From Sphingobium xenophagum NBRC 107872 (GTDB lineage: Bacteria > Pseudomonadota > Alphaproteobacteria > Sphingomonadales > Sphingomonadaceae): a stretch of DNA of 38,727 nt. Under the pieces are notes generated by a model. The model was not told the DNA's origin, ran no database searches, and saw only the letters and a program-made list of their open reading frames with translations. A program made the translations under genes and the position numbers. This document shows, piece by piece, positions 17,561 to 23,840 of the stretch. Where the stretch lies: positions 1 through 38,727 of the forward strand of contig NZ_BARE01000041.1 of the NCBI RefSeq assembly GCF_000367345.1. The letters run 5' to 3'. Each line of letters begins with the position of its first letter. Within the stretch, counting starts at the first letter, position 1.

Positions 17561-17920
17561 TTATAGAAGATTATGCTTCACCGCGAGGTATACTACGAAG
17601 GGGACGAGAGACTTATCGGTACCGGATTTTTCGCTGATATCCTTCATCTTGGCTCGCATCATATCGTAATCAGCTGACCACTCAGGTGTGACCTCAAGAT
17701 GGATACGGATATCGCCTTCGACGGGATGCTCGGCAAGGAACTCTTCAAGCTCGAACCTAGAAATCCCGTGGGGTTTTAGCCTTGCGCAGGCAGCCTGAAC
17801 GGTCATCCGCATCGTCTGAAAACGGCGGGTTTGCTTGGAAAACGCAGCCATCGCATCCACCAGCAGTTCAAAGCACTGTTGGCTCACGAATATACGGACG
17901 TTGCGCGTTCCTGCGGCCAT
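17561..17920 (-). CDS. Small cytosolic protein, possible relaxosome or transfer regulator
   Basis: A 119-residue protein, charged, without signal or membrane segment. I do not recognise its family. It begins RNVRIFVSQQCFELLVDAMAAF, which loosely recalls the N-termini of ribbon-helix-helix or TraM-like plasmid proteins. Start set at ATG 17920; a TTG at 17956 would add 12 residues, inside the palindrome. It diverges from traA across a repeat-rich region, where F-like plasmids have oriT and traM/traY. This context is the only reason to suggest a relaxosome role. Confidence 0.6.
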   Translation of the reverse strand: MAAGTRNVRIFVSQQCFELLVDAMAAFSKQTRRFQTMRMTVQAACARLKPHGISRFELEEFLAEHPVEGDIRIHLEVTPEWSADYDMMRAKMKDISEKSGTDKSLVPFVVYLAVKHNLL

Positions 17921-17939
17921 TGACGGGTTATCCGGGGCA

Positions 17940-17955
17940 TGTGTCGGCCGACACA
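17940..17955. repeat. Perfect 16-bp palindrome
   Basis: TGTGTCGGCCGACACA is perfectly self-complementary. It lies 20 bp upstream of the minus-strand gene start at 17920, and could be an operator or a cruciform-forming site. Confidence 0.85.
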
Positions 17956-17960
17956 ATGAT

Positions 17961-17978
17961 CCAAAATTGTAAATTTGG
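17961..17978. repeat. CCAAA-N8-TTTGG element, copy 1
   Basis: An imperfect palindrome, preceded by ATGAT so that the ten bases ATGATCCAAA repeat exactly at 18123. The second copy lies 167 bp downstream. Likely a pair of protein-binding sites. Confidence 0.7.
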
Positions 17979-18034
17979 CGAATCCGGGGCGGGGGCTTCG
18001 AGTCGGACTATCAATTTCCCGTCCCGGCAATTGG

Positions 18035-18053
18035 GTTTCCCGTGCGGGGAAAC
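18035..18053. repeat. Short inverted repeat GTTTCCC-GTGCG-GGGAAAC
   Basis: Perfect 7-bp arms with a 5-base loop. Contains two of the six TTTCCC/GGGAAA motifs in this region. Confidence 0.8.
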
Positions 18054-18060
18054 AACATCA

Positions 18061-18113
18061 CCCCATAAGGGAAACGCGATTACCCCAACAGCAAACGCAT
18101 TTCCCTTATGGGG
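18061..18113. repeat. Perfect 14-bp inverted repeat with 25-base loop
   Basis: CCCCATAAGGGAAA (18061-18074) and its exact complement TTTCCCTTATGGGG (18100-18113). No T-run follows directly, so it is not a typical terminator; a protein-binding site or a relaxosome structure is more likely. Confidence 0.85.
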
Positions 18114-18127
18114 AAATAATAAATGAT

Positions 18128-18145
18128 CCAAAGTCCGCAATTTGG
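18128..18145. repeat. CCAAA-N8-TTTGG element, copy 2
   Basis: Same layout as the element at 17961, with a different 8-base core; the preceding ATGAT is also shared. It lies 107 bp before the traA start, so could serve as a tra operator. Confidence 0.7.
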
Positions 18146-18220
18146 AAATCCTGCGATTCGTTTGCGTGCCTAAACTGCCTCTTAATTGCTACCTGAAGCG
18201 CTGATCTGTTCATTCTGAAG

Positions 18221-18237
18221 ACCGTGACAACCACGGT
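18221..18237 (+). promoter_or_regulatory. Small hairpin in the traA leader
   Basis: ACCGTG-ACAAC-CACGGT, a 6-bp perfect stem, ends 14 bp before the traA ATG, just before the ribosome binding site AAGGA. It may affect translation or stability of traA mRNA. Confidence 0.5.
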
Positions 18238-18251
18238 GTTTGGATAAGGAC

Positions 18252-18575
18252 ATGACGAATATGAAACTCACGATGAAAGGGAAGGGCGCCGCGCTCATCC
18301 AGGGGGCCGCAGTCGCTGCGGTCGCCAGCCTGCTCGGCAGCGAAGTCGCAATGGCCGGTGCGGACACGACCTTCAACACCGCGCTCACCTCGTTCACCGG
18401 CTTCCTCGAAGGTTCGGGCGGCAAGATCATCACCGTGCTCAGCCTGGCTGGCGGGATCGTCGGGCTTGCCTCGGGCCGCTTCAGCCTTGGCCAGGTCGCA
18501 ATCCCCGTCGGGGTGGGCGTCGGCGCCGGCACGGGCGTGCCCATCGTCACCGCCGCGGTCACCGCGACGATCTGA
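18252..18575 (+). CDS. traA: F-type pilin precursor TraA
   Basis: A 107-residue prepilin. A long leader (about 35 residues) ends in EVAMA, giving a mature pilin of about 72 residues that starts near GADTTF. Two hydrophobic helices (about 58-76 and 80-105) separated by a short basic loop (SGRFS) match F-pilin topology. It is the first gene of the transfer operon. ATG chosen after AAGGA; a TTG four codons before is less likely. The S26 peptidase at 27361 may process the leader. Confidence 0.85.
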   Translation: MTNMKLTMKGKGAALIQGAAVAAVASLLGSEVAMAGADTTFNTALTSFTGFLEGSGGKIITVLSLAGGIVGLASGRFSLGQVAIPVGVGVGAGTGVPIVTAAVTATI

Positions 18576-18646
18576 CCTCCTACCCCGTTCCGTCCGGACA
18601 AAGCATCCGTGCATCCGGTCGGACATCACCGAGGGCGGTGCCGCTC

Positions 18647-18931
18647 ATGAATCGCTACACGGTTCCCGCGCATCTCGATGATCCGGAGCTGATCGGGTTT
18701 TGGACACTCGATGAGTTCCTCGCAATGATCATCCCGTTCGCGTGGGGCATCCTGTCTCAACATATTTTCATCGGTCTGATTTCAAGCGTGCTGGCCTGGT
18801 GGGGATTGCGCAAGTTGAAGGCGGGACGAGCCGTCTCGTGGATCATCCATTCAGCCTACTGGTACCTGCCCGGTGCCTTCATGGGGCTGAGAGCGACGCC
18901 GCCCTCCCATCTACGCCTGATGGCGGGTTGA
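18647..18931 (+). CDS. traL: Pilus assembly protein TraL
   Basis: A 94-residue TraL (VirB3-like). Motifs follow F TraL: HLDDPELIGFWTLDEF, then a hydrophobic hairpin, LRKLKAGRAVSWIIHSAYWYLPG, a close match to the KKLKKGRGSSWLRD...YWYMP type end. It is an inner-membrane part of the pilus assembly machine. Start is ATG 18647, with an in-frame GTG at 18638 as alternative; the ribosome site is poor for both. A 5-bp hairpin (CACCG-AGGG-CGGTG, 18627-18640) lies in the 71-bp gap after traA. Confidence 0.88.
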   Translation: MNRYTVPAHLDDPELIGFWTLDEFLAMIIPFAWGILSQHIFIGLISSVLAWWGLRKLKAGRAVSWIIHSAYWYLPGAFMGLRATPPSHLRLMAG

Positions 18932-18944
18932 GGACGGCACAGTC

Positions 18945-19556
18945 ATGGACCTTTCGATTTCTCACGGCCAGGCGCAGCGGCTCCTGAAGCAGCGCAACCT
19001 GCTGGCCATCACAGCGACGGGCCTGTTTGCCTTAAGCGTCGTGCTGACGCTGACCGCCGCGCGCCGCGACCGCGAGGTCGTCCTGCAGCCGGTGCTCGCC
19101 AAGCCGCTGACATTGTCATCAAGCCACGTCGACAAGGACTACCTCGAGCTGGTCACGCGCGATGCCGCGCTGCTGACGCTCAACCGTTCGCCCTCGAACC
19201 TCCAATACTGGATGGATTCGATCCTCGAAATCACCGATCCCAGAACCCACGGCCGGATGAAGTCCGAGCTAATGAAGATCTTCAACGAGCAGAACGGCTC
19301 GAATGTCTCGCAGTTCTTCACGATCGAGAACCTCTCCGTCGATCCCGATGCGCTGACCAGCGAAGTGAATGGCGTGTTGCACACGGTTGTCGGTTCGAAG
19401 GAAGTCACCTCCGAAGCCCGGACCTTCCGTTACGTGTGGAGCTACTCGGGCGTCAGCCTGAAGCTCGCCGGATTCGGGCGCATCTCCAAGGATGCAGCGG
19501 GCAAAGTCATCGGACGCGCCAGCGCCAACAACAGCACCGATGGGGGAGACGAGTGA
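18945..19556 (+). CDS. traE: Pilus assembly protein TraE
   Basis: A 203-residue TraE (VirB5/VirB8-like group of F-type systems). It has one N-terminal membrane helix (about 20-40) and a periplasmic domain with the family segments PLTLSSSHVDKDYLEL, RDAALLTLNRSP and EARTFRYVWSYSGVSLKL. It forms part of the inner-membrane platform. GAGGA precedes the ATG. The stop shares a base with the traK start (TGATG). Confidence 0.92.
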   Translation: MDLSISHGQAQRLLKQRNLLAITATGLFALSVVLTLTAARRDREVVLQPVLAKPLTLSSSHVDKDYLELVTRDAALLTLNRSPSNLQYWMDSILEITDPRTHGRMKSELMKIFNEQNGSNVSQFFTIENLSVDPDALTSEVNGVLHTVVGSKEVTSEARTFRYVWSYSGVSLKLAGFGRISKDAAGKVIGRASANNSTDGGDE

Positions 19557-20353
19557 TGGCCGTTCTGGCTTGGGGCGCGATCAGCGCCGGGACAGTGCTG
19601 GCAGGACGCCCCTTGGCGATTGCGGGGCGGCCGGTGGGCGCGGCGCTCATCTGCCTTGGCGCGCTCTGCCTGACGGCAAGCCCCGCGATGGCGGATCAAA
19701 GCATCCCGGCGGCCGACAACGGCACGGTTGCCTGCACCGCTTCGGCCAAGGACCTGACCCGCATCAGCCTCGCCGGCGACCAGTTCGCCTCGGTTTCCAA
19801 GATCACCACCGGCAATCCGGCCGAGGACTTCAAGATCGTCAATGAGCCAGTGCGCGGCGACATATACATCTCGGTGCCCGATGGCTTCACCAAGCCCAAC
19901 CTCTCGTTCTTCGGCACGACCCGCAAGGGCTTCGTCTACAAGTTCCTCTGCCAGGTTCGGGGCAATGATGCGGAGCAGGTGTTCGTCACCAACACTGCAG
20001 TCAAAGCCGAAGCCGCGCGAGACTGGGAAGTGCGCTCCTCGCCCGAGGACACCGCAGTACGCCTCGCCCAGGCCATGTATCGCAGCGAGACCATCGAAGG
20101 GTTCGAGATCCGGCAAAGCGTGCTCGAGCCGGTCGCAGTCGGCAAACTCGAGGTCCAGCAAGTCGGCGAATATCGCGGTGCGGACCTCAAGGGCCTGATC
20201 CTCAAGGTTCGCAACATGGGCAAGGGTCCTATGCCGCTCGATGAGAACTTGCTCGCAGGCCGTGGCAGCGTCGCCTTCATGACCCCGGTCAGCGAACTCG
20301 CCCCTGGCCAGTCGGCTGCCGTCTACCTCATCCAATCGAATGGAGGCCAGTGA
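19556..20353 (+). CDS. traK: Secretin-like TraK
   Basis: A 265-residue exported protein with signal peptide ending ASPAMA (about residue 42), then a TraK domain (VACTASAKDLTRISLAGDQFASV, NEPVRGDIYISVPDGFTKPNLSFFGTTRKGFVYKF). TraK is the VirB9-like component in the outer-membrane core complex with TraV and TraB. Start is the ATG that overlaps the traE stop; the long in-frame stretch upstream is inside traE. The end overlaps traB. Confidence 0.92.
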   Translation: MAVLAWGAISAGTVLAGRPLAIAGRPVGAALICLGALCLTASPAMADQSIPAADNGTVACTASAKDLTRISLAGDQFASVSKITTGNPAEDFKIVNEPVRGDIYISVPDGFTKPNLSFFGTTRKGFVYKFLCQVRGNDAEQVFVTNTAVKAEAARDWEVRSSPEDTAVRLAQAMYRSETIEGFEIRQSVLEPVAVGKLEVQQVGEYRGADLKGLILKVRNMGKGPMPLDENLLAGRGSVAFMTPVSELAPGQSAAVYLIQSNGGQ

Positions 20354-21771
20354 TGGACTGGAAGAACCCGTTCCGCAAAGGCCCCAAGGCGCTCGATGGT
20401 CCCTCGGCTGATGGTCATGGCGGCGATCCGGACAGCAGCGATGCGTCGCCGCTTGGTGATGCGATTGTCGCCAACGAGGCGGTCAAGAAGAAGCAGATGC
20501 TGCTGCTCGGTGCCGGCGGGCTCGCCGCCCTGATCATCGGTTCGTCGTGGATCTTCGCAGGCGAAAACAAGAGCGGCGACGGCAACGTCAAGCGCCAGGT
20601 CGCCGACGTCTCGGTCGACGAGATGGTCAACAAGAACATGGCCGAGAAGGAATGGCGCGCCCAGTCCGAGGCCCAAATGATGTCGATGGACAACAACATG
20701 CGCGCGCTCGCCGCCCGCGCGCAGCGTGCCGACCAGTTGGAAGCACAGCTTGCCCAAAGCCAGGCCCAAAGCGGAAGCGGGGGCAGCGGCGGGGCAGCAG
20801 GCATTTCGCCCGATACTGAACGGGTGCTGTCGGCCTACCAGAACGAAAACGAGCAGTTGAAGGCCGCGCTCGCCGCCGCGCGCCAGTCGCCAATCATGGG
20901 CCAGCCTGTTGTTGGACCAGGCGCGACTTCGGCAGGACCCAATGCGCTTTATGGGCGGACCAGTCCGCCGAGCTACCAGAGCGCGCCGGGCACCCCTGCC
21001 GGTCAGGCGGCCATGACAGCAGCTGGCATGACAGGAGGCCGCGGCAGCGAGGTGAGCCTGGTCTCGTTTGGCGAAGGCACCAGCGGGACGGGAAGTCCAG
21101 TGCCCAAGGGGAACACCGTATTCACCGACAGCGCCAATTATCTGCCGCCAAATTCGATCGCGGTCGCCAAGGTCATCGTCGGGGTCGATGCCGCTGCCGG
21201 CGTCCAGAGCCAGACCGATCCTTTGCCAGTCGTGCTGCGCATCACTGGCCCCGCGCGCTCGGTCTACGACAACGGGCGGCTGCTCACGACCAATATCGCG
21301 GGCTGCCTGGTCAACGGCGCGGCGCGCGGCGACCTCTCGAGTGAGAAGGTCTACGTCAAGCTGCAGCGGATGACCTGCCCGCAGCCGAATGGGCGCTACG
21401 CGGTTTCTGACGTGAAGGGATTCATCGCCTTTGGCGGCAAAACCGGGGTCAGGGGCAGGGTGGTGAGCCGCGAAGGCTCGCTGATCGGCCAGGCCTTCCT
21501 CGCAGGGCTCGCAGGCGGGTTTGGCCGCGGATTTTCCGCCAACACCAATTCGACGCTCACCGGCACCAACGTCAGCGTGAACGGCCAGCGCCAGAAGCTT
21601 GGCACCGGCGACATTCTCGAAGGCGGCCTCGGCGAAGGCATCGCCACCTCGGGCGACATGGTCAGCAAATATCTGATCGAGCGGGCCGAGCAGTACCAGC
21701 CCGTGATCGAAATGCCGACCGGGATCGATGTCGAAATCGTGTTTCTCGAAGGCGTGTTCATCAACGGATGA
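20353..21771 (+). CDS. traB: Core-complex protein TraB (VirB10-like)
   Basis: A 472-residue protein: cytosolic N-terminus, one membrane helix (about 48-66), a coiled-coil stretch (about 105-135, 155-175), a Gly/Ser/Pro-rich linker, and a VirB10/TraB domain (about 240-470). TraB spans the envelope and joins inner and outer parts of the channel. Start is ATG 20353 sharing an A with the traK stop; a GTG at 20350 is one codon before. A large opposite-strand frame here is only a GC-rich shadow. Confidence 0.93.
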   Translation: MDWKNPFRKGPKALDGPSADGHGGDPDSSDASPLGDAIVANEAVKKKQMLLLGAGGLAALIIGSSWIFAGENKSGDGNVKRQVADVSVDEMVNKNMAEKEWRAQSEAQMMSMDNNMRALAARAQRADQLEAQLAQSQAQSGSGGSGGAAGISPDTERVLSAYQNENEQLKAALAAARQSPIMGQPVVGPGATSAGPNALYGRTSPPSYQSAPGTPAGQAAMTAAGMTGGRGSEVSLVSFGEGTSGTGSPVPKGNTVFTDSANYLPPNSIAVAKVIVGVDAAAGVQSQTDPLPVVLRITGPARSVYDNGRLLTTNIAGCLVNGAARGDLSSEKVYVKLQRMTCPQPNGRYAVSDVKGFIAFGGKTGVRGRVVSREGSLIGQAFLAGLAGGFGRGFSANTNSTLTGTNVSVNGQRQKLGTGDILEGGLGEGIATSGDMVSKYLIERAEQYQPVIEMPTGIDVEIVFLEGVFING

Positions 21772-21781
21772 GGAGGGTGAA

Positions 21782-22681
21782 ATGAAGCTGAAATCACTGA
21801 ACTTGGGCAGACCCAGCCTTCGCCAAACCCTGATGCCGCTGGCCGCAATCGTGCTCGGCAGCGGCGGATCGCTGGTCTGGGCAAATGCCAATGCTGCGGG
21901 CGCCGGGGACGCCGCGCCAAATAGCGCTCACGCGCCGTCCGAGGCCGACCAAGCCGTCACGACGCTTCTCAAGCAGCGCCTGCCGCGCACCCAGGTTAGC
22001 CGGGTCAATTGCCAGCTGGTCGACGGGGTCTGCGAAGTGACAGCCGGATCGCAGCTATTCTATGTCGACAGGACCGCACGTTACCTGCTCATCGGGCGTG
22101 TCTACGACATGCAGACGCGCCAGGACCTGACCGCGGTCCGGCTGCTCGAGGTCAATCCCGATCTCCTCGTTGGCGGCGCGGCGGGCAGTAAGCAGGAAGC
22201 ACAGGAAGTCGAGACCCCCCGCCGCGGCGTCAGCACGCCGGCGGCGAGCGGTGCCCCCCGGATGATGTCGCTCGCCGCACTGCCCGAGGCGGGCGGCATT
22301 GTCTGGGGAGCAAGCTCGGGTCCGTCGGTCACTGTGTTCAGCGATTTTCGCTGCGGTTACTGCCGGGCGCTGTCGGGCGTGCTTGAAAGCATGAATGTGC
22401 GCGTGATCGAGCGGCCGATCTCGGTGCTCGGCAGCCGCGATCTTGCCAACCAGGTGTTCTGCGCGCGCGATCGGCGCAAAGCCGTCAAAGCCGCCTATGC
22501 CGGCACGCCGATCACCGACACGCGCACCTGCGACACCTCCCCGCTCGATGCCAACGAGCGCTTCGCCCGTGAACAGGGCTTGGCCGGGACCCCGGTGATC
22601 GTCCGTTCGGACGGCGCGGTGATCGAAGGCTTCCGCCCGCGCGAGGTGCTCGAGCAATGGCTGAAGGGCGCCAAGTCGTGA
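21782..22681 (+). CDS. dsbC: DsbC-type thiol:disulfide isomerase
   Basis: A 299-residue exported protein with a signal peptide (cleavage around residue 38), an N-terminal dimerisation region, and a thioredoxin-fold domain. The active site CGYC is at 191-194 (FSDFRCGYCRAL), followed by cis-Pro motif GTPVIV. F-type operons often carry such an isomerase to fold Cys-rich TraU, TraN and TraH, all encoded downstream. GAGGAGGG precedes the ATG. Its TGA overlaps the GTG start of the next gene. Gene naming (dsbC or trbB) varies. Confidence 0.9.
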   Translation: MKLKSLNLGRPSLRQTLMPLAAIVLGSGGSLVWANANAAGAGDAAPNSAHAPSEADQAVTTLLKQRLPRTQVSRVNCQLVDGVCEVTAGSQLFYVDRTARYLLIGRVYDMQTRQDLTAVRLLEVNPDLLVGGAAGSKQEAQEVETPRRGVSTPAASGAPRMMSLAALPEAGGIVWGASSGPSVTVFSDFRCGYCRALSGVLESMNVRVIERPISVLGSRDLANQVFCARDRRKAVKAAYAGTPITDTRTCDTSPLDANERFAREQGLAGTPVIVRSDGAVIEGFRPREVLEQWLKGAKS

Positions 22682-23835
22682 CCGCGCTTGACCCGAAGAG
22701 CCAAGCGCACCTGGTGCGCGCGGTCGCGCGGCGCTCGCGCGGGGCAATCTCGTTGCCGCGCGCCGAGTTGAGCCGGTGCGAGGCAATCCGGCTGTGGCAG
22801 GATCTCGTGCTCGCGTTTGGGCCGCCAATCGGCCGGGACCTTACGCCTTTCGAACTGACAAAGCTGCGCCAACGCGCTTGGGCCCGCTCGGCGGGCCATG
22901 CCAGCCTTAACTCCGAGACGATCTCGCTCGGATCCGGCCTCGCGTTCTGGCGCCTTGCCGTGCGCCTTGGCATGCTCGCTGAGCATCGCGCCCCAAGCGG
23001 TCTGGCCCGGGCGGCGAGCATTGCCGCGGTCGGGCTCGCCGCGACCCAGCTTGCAGCCTGCACTTCGCTGTTCGGTGGCAACATCAAGGGAAGCTTCGCA
23101 TGCAGCGCGCCGGGCGGGACCTGCGCGCCTTCGACCCTGATCGACGATCAGGCACTGTCGGTGATCCAGAATGCCCGGCCCATGACGCCCGGACATTCGC
23201 CGGCGGGGCCGTATATTCGTCAACCCGCCGCGGCCAAGCCTGTCACAGCAGCCTACACCCCCTCCGGTTCGGGCAGGCTCGCTGCTTCCGGTAATGGCAT
23301 GATCCATCGCGAGCGCCGGGTGTTGAAGGTCGTGTTCCCGTCCTTCGTCGATGGCGGCGGTAATCTCCATGAGCCGCGTATCATTCACGCGGTGGTCGAC
23401 GATGGCGCCTGGATGCAGCTGTCATCGGGCGAGCCCAACTTGGGGGAGCAAGTCGTGGGCCGAGCGGTCAGCCTTGCCAGCGCGGCGTTAGCGCCCGCAC
23501 CCGGTGTTCCTGCTCCCCTCATCGATGGTCGCGACGCTCCCATCGCCGCTCCGGCCGACGCCGCACCGGCAACCTTGCCGACGCCCGAAGCCGTCGCGGC
23601 AGCGCGCGCCAAGGCCGCTGCGCGCGGGTCCGGCAATGCCATCGATGCCATCCGCGCCGAAGTTCAGGCGCGTCTCGCCCAAACCGCGAAAGCGCCGACA
23701 CCATCGGCAGTGAAGGCCACTGGTCCTGCCAATGGTGGAGCGATTGCCCCGCCTACCGCAGCGCCATCGGCCGCCCCGGTTAAAGCATCGCCGGCCAATG
23801 CACCGGCGGCCTTTCCCGCCAAGGTCGAGGAGTAG
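22678..23835 (+). CDS. traV: TraV-like outer-membrane lipoprotein with a 127-residue N-terminal extension
   Basis: A 385-residue reading frame. TraV features begin at a lipobox LAAC (C128), followed by TSLFGGNIKGSFACSAPGG, with cysteines typical of TraV, then a basic/Ala-Pro-rich C-terminus. TraV helps form the outer-membrane pore with TraK and TraB. A lipoprotein signal should be near the start, yet the frame stays open back to GTG 22678, which overlaps the dsbC stop. Either a separate 5' domain is fused, or translation starts at ATG 22972, leaving about 290 bp of coding-like sequence unassigned. The upstream part (LPRAELSRCEAIRLWQDLVL) has no known match for me. Confidence 0.8.
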   Translation: MTALDPKSQAHLVRAVARRSRGAISLPRAELSRCEAIRLWQDLVLAFGPPIGRDLTPFELTKLRQRAWARSAGHASLNSETISLGSGLAFWRLAVRLGMLAEHRAPSGLARAASIAAVGLAATQLAACTSLFGGNIKGSFACSAPGGTCAPSTLIDDQALSVIQNARPMTPGHSPAGPYIRQPAAAKPVTAAYTPSGSGRLAASGNGMIHRERRVLKVVFPSFVDGGGNLHEPRIIHAVVDDGAWMQLSSGEPNLGEQVVGRAVSLASAALAPAPGVPAPLIDGRDAPIAAPADAAPATLPTPEAVAAARAKAAARGSGNAIDAIRAEVQARLAQTAKAPTPSAVKATGPANGGAIAPPTAAPSAAPVKASPANAPAAFPAKVEE

Positions 23836-23840
23836 GGACA

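Larger units (their letters stand above)
17921..18251. promoter_or_regulatory. Repeat-rich non-coding region, candidate oriT/tra control region
   Basis: This 331-bp gap between divergent genes has no gene. It holds, in order, a 16-bp palindrome, a CCAAA-N8-TTTGG element, six TTTCCC/GGGAAA motifs with two inverted repeats, a second CCAAA-N8-TTTGG element, and a small hairpin before traA. The position just upstream of traA and near the transglycosylase matches the oriT/tra promoter zone of F-like plasmids. No nic site was recognised. Confidence 0.6.

Noticed and set aside
18061..18113. Intrinsic terminator
   Set aside because: The stem is strong but the loop is 25 bases and no T-run follows; it is part of a repeat array.
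18015..18116. CRISPR array
   Set aside because: The repeated units are only six bases, with no spacers of equal size and no cas genes.
20323..21891. A 522-residue open frame on the minus strand
   Set aside because: Lies entirely over traB and the start of dsbC, is low in recognisable motifs and reflects high third-base GC; the plus-strand genes have clear domains and coupled starts.
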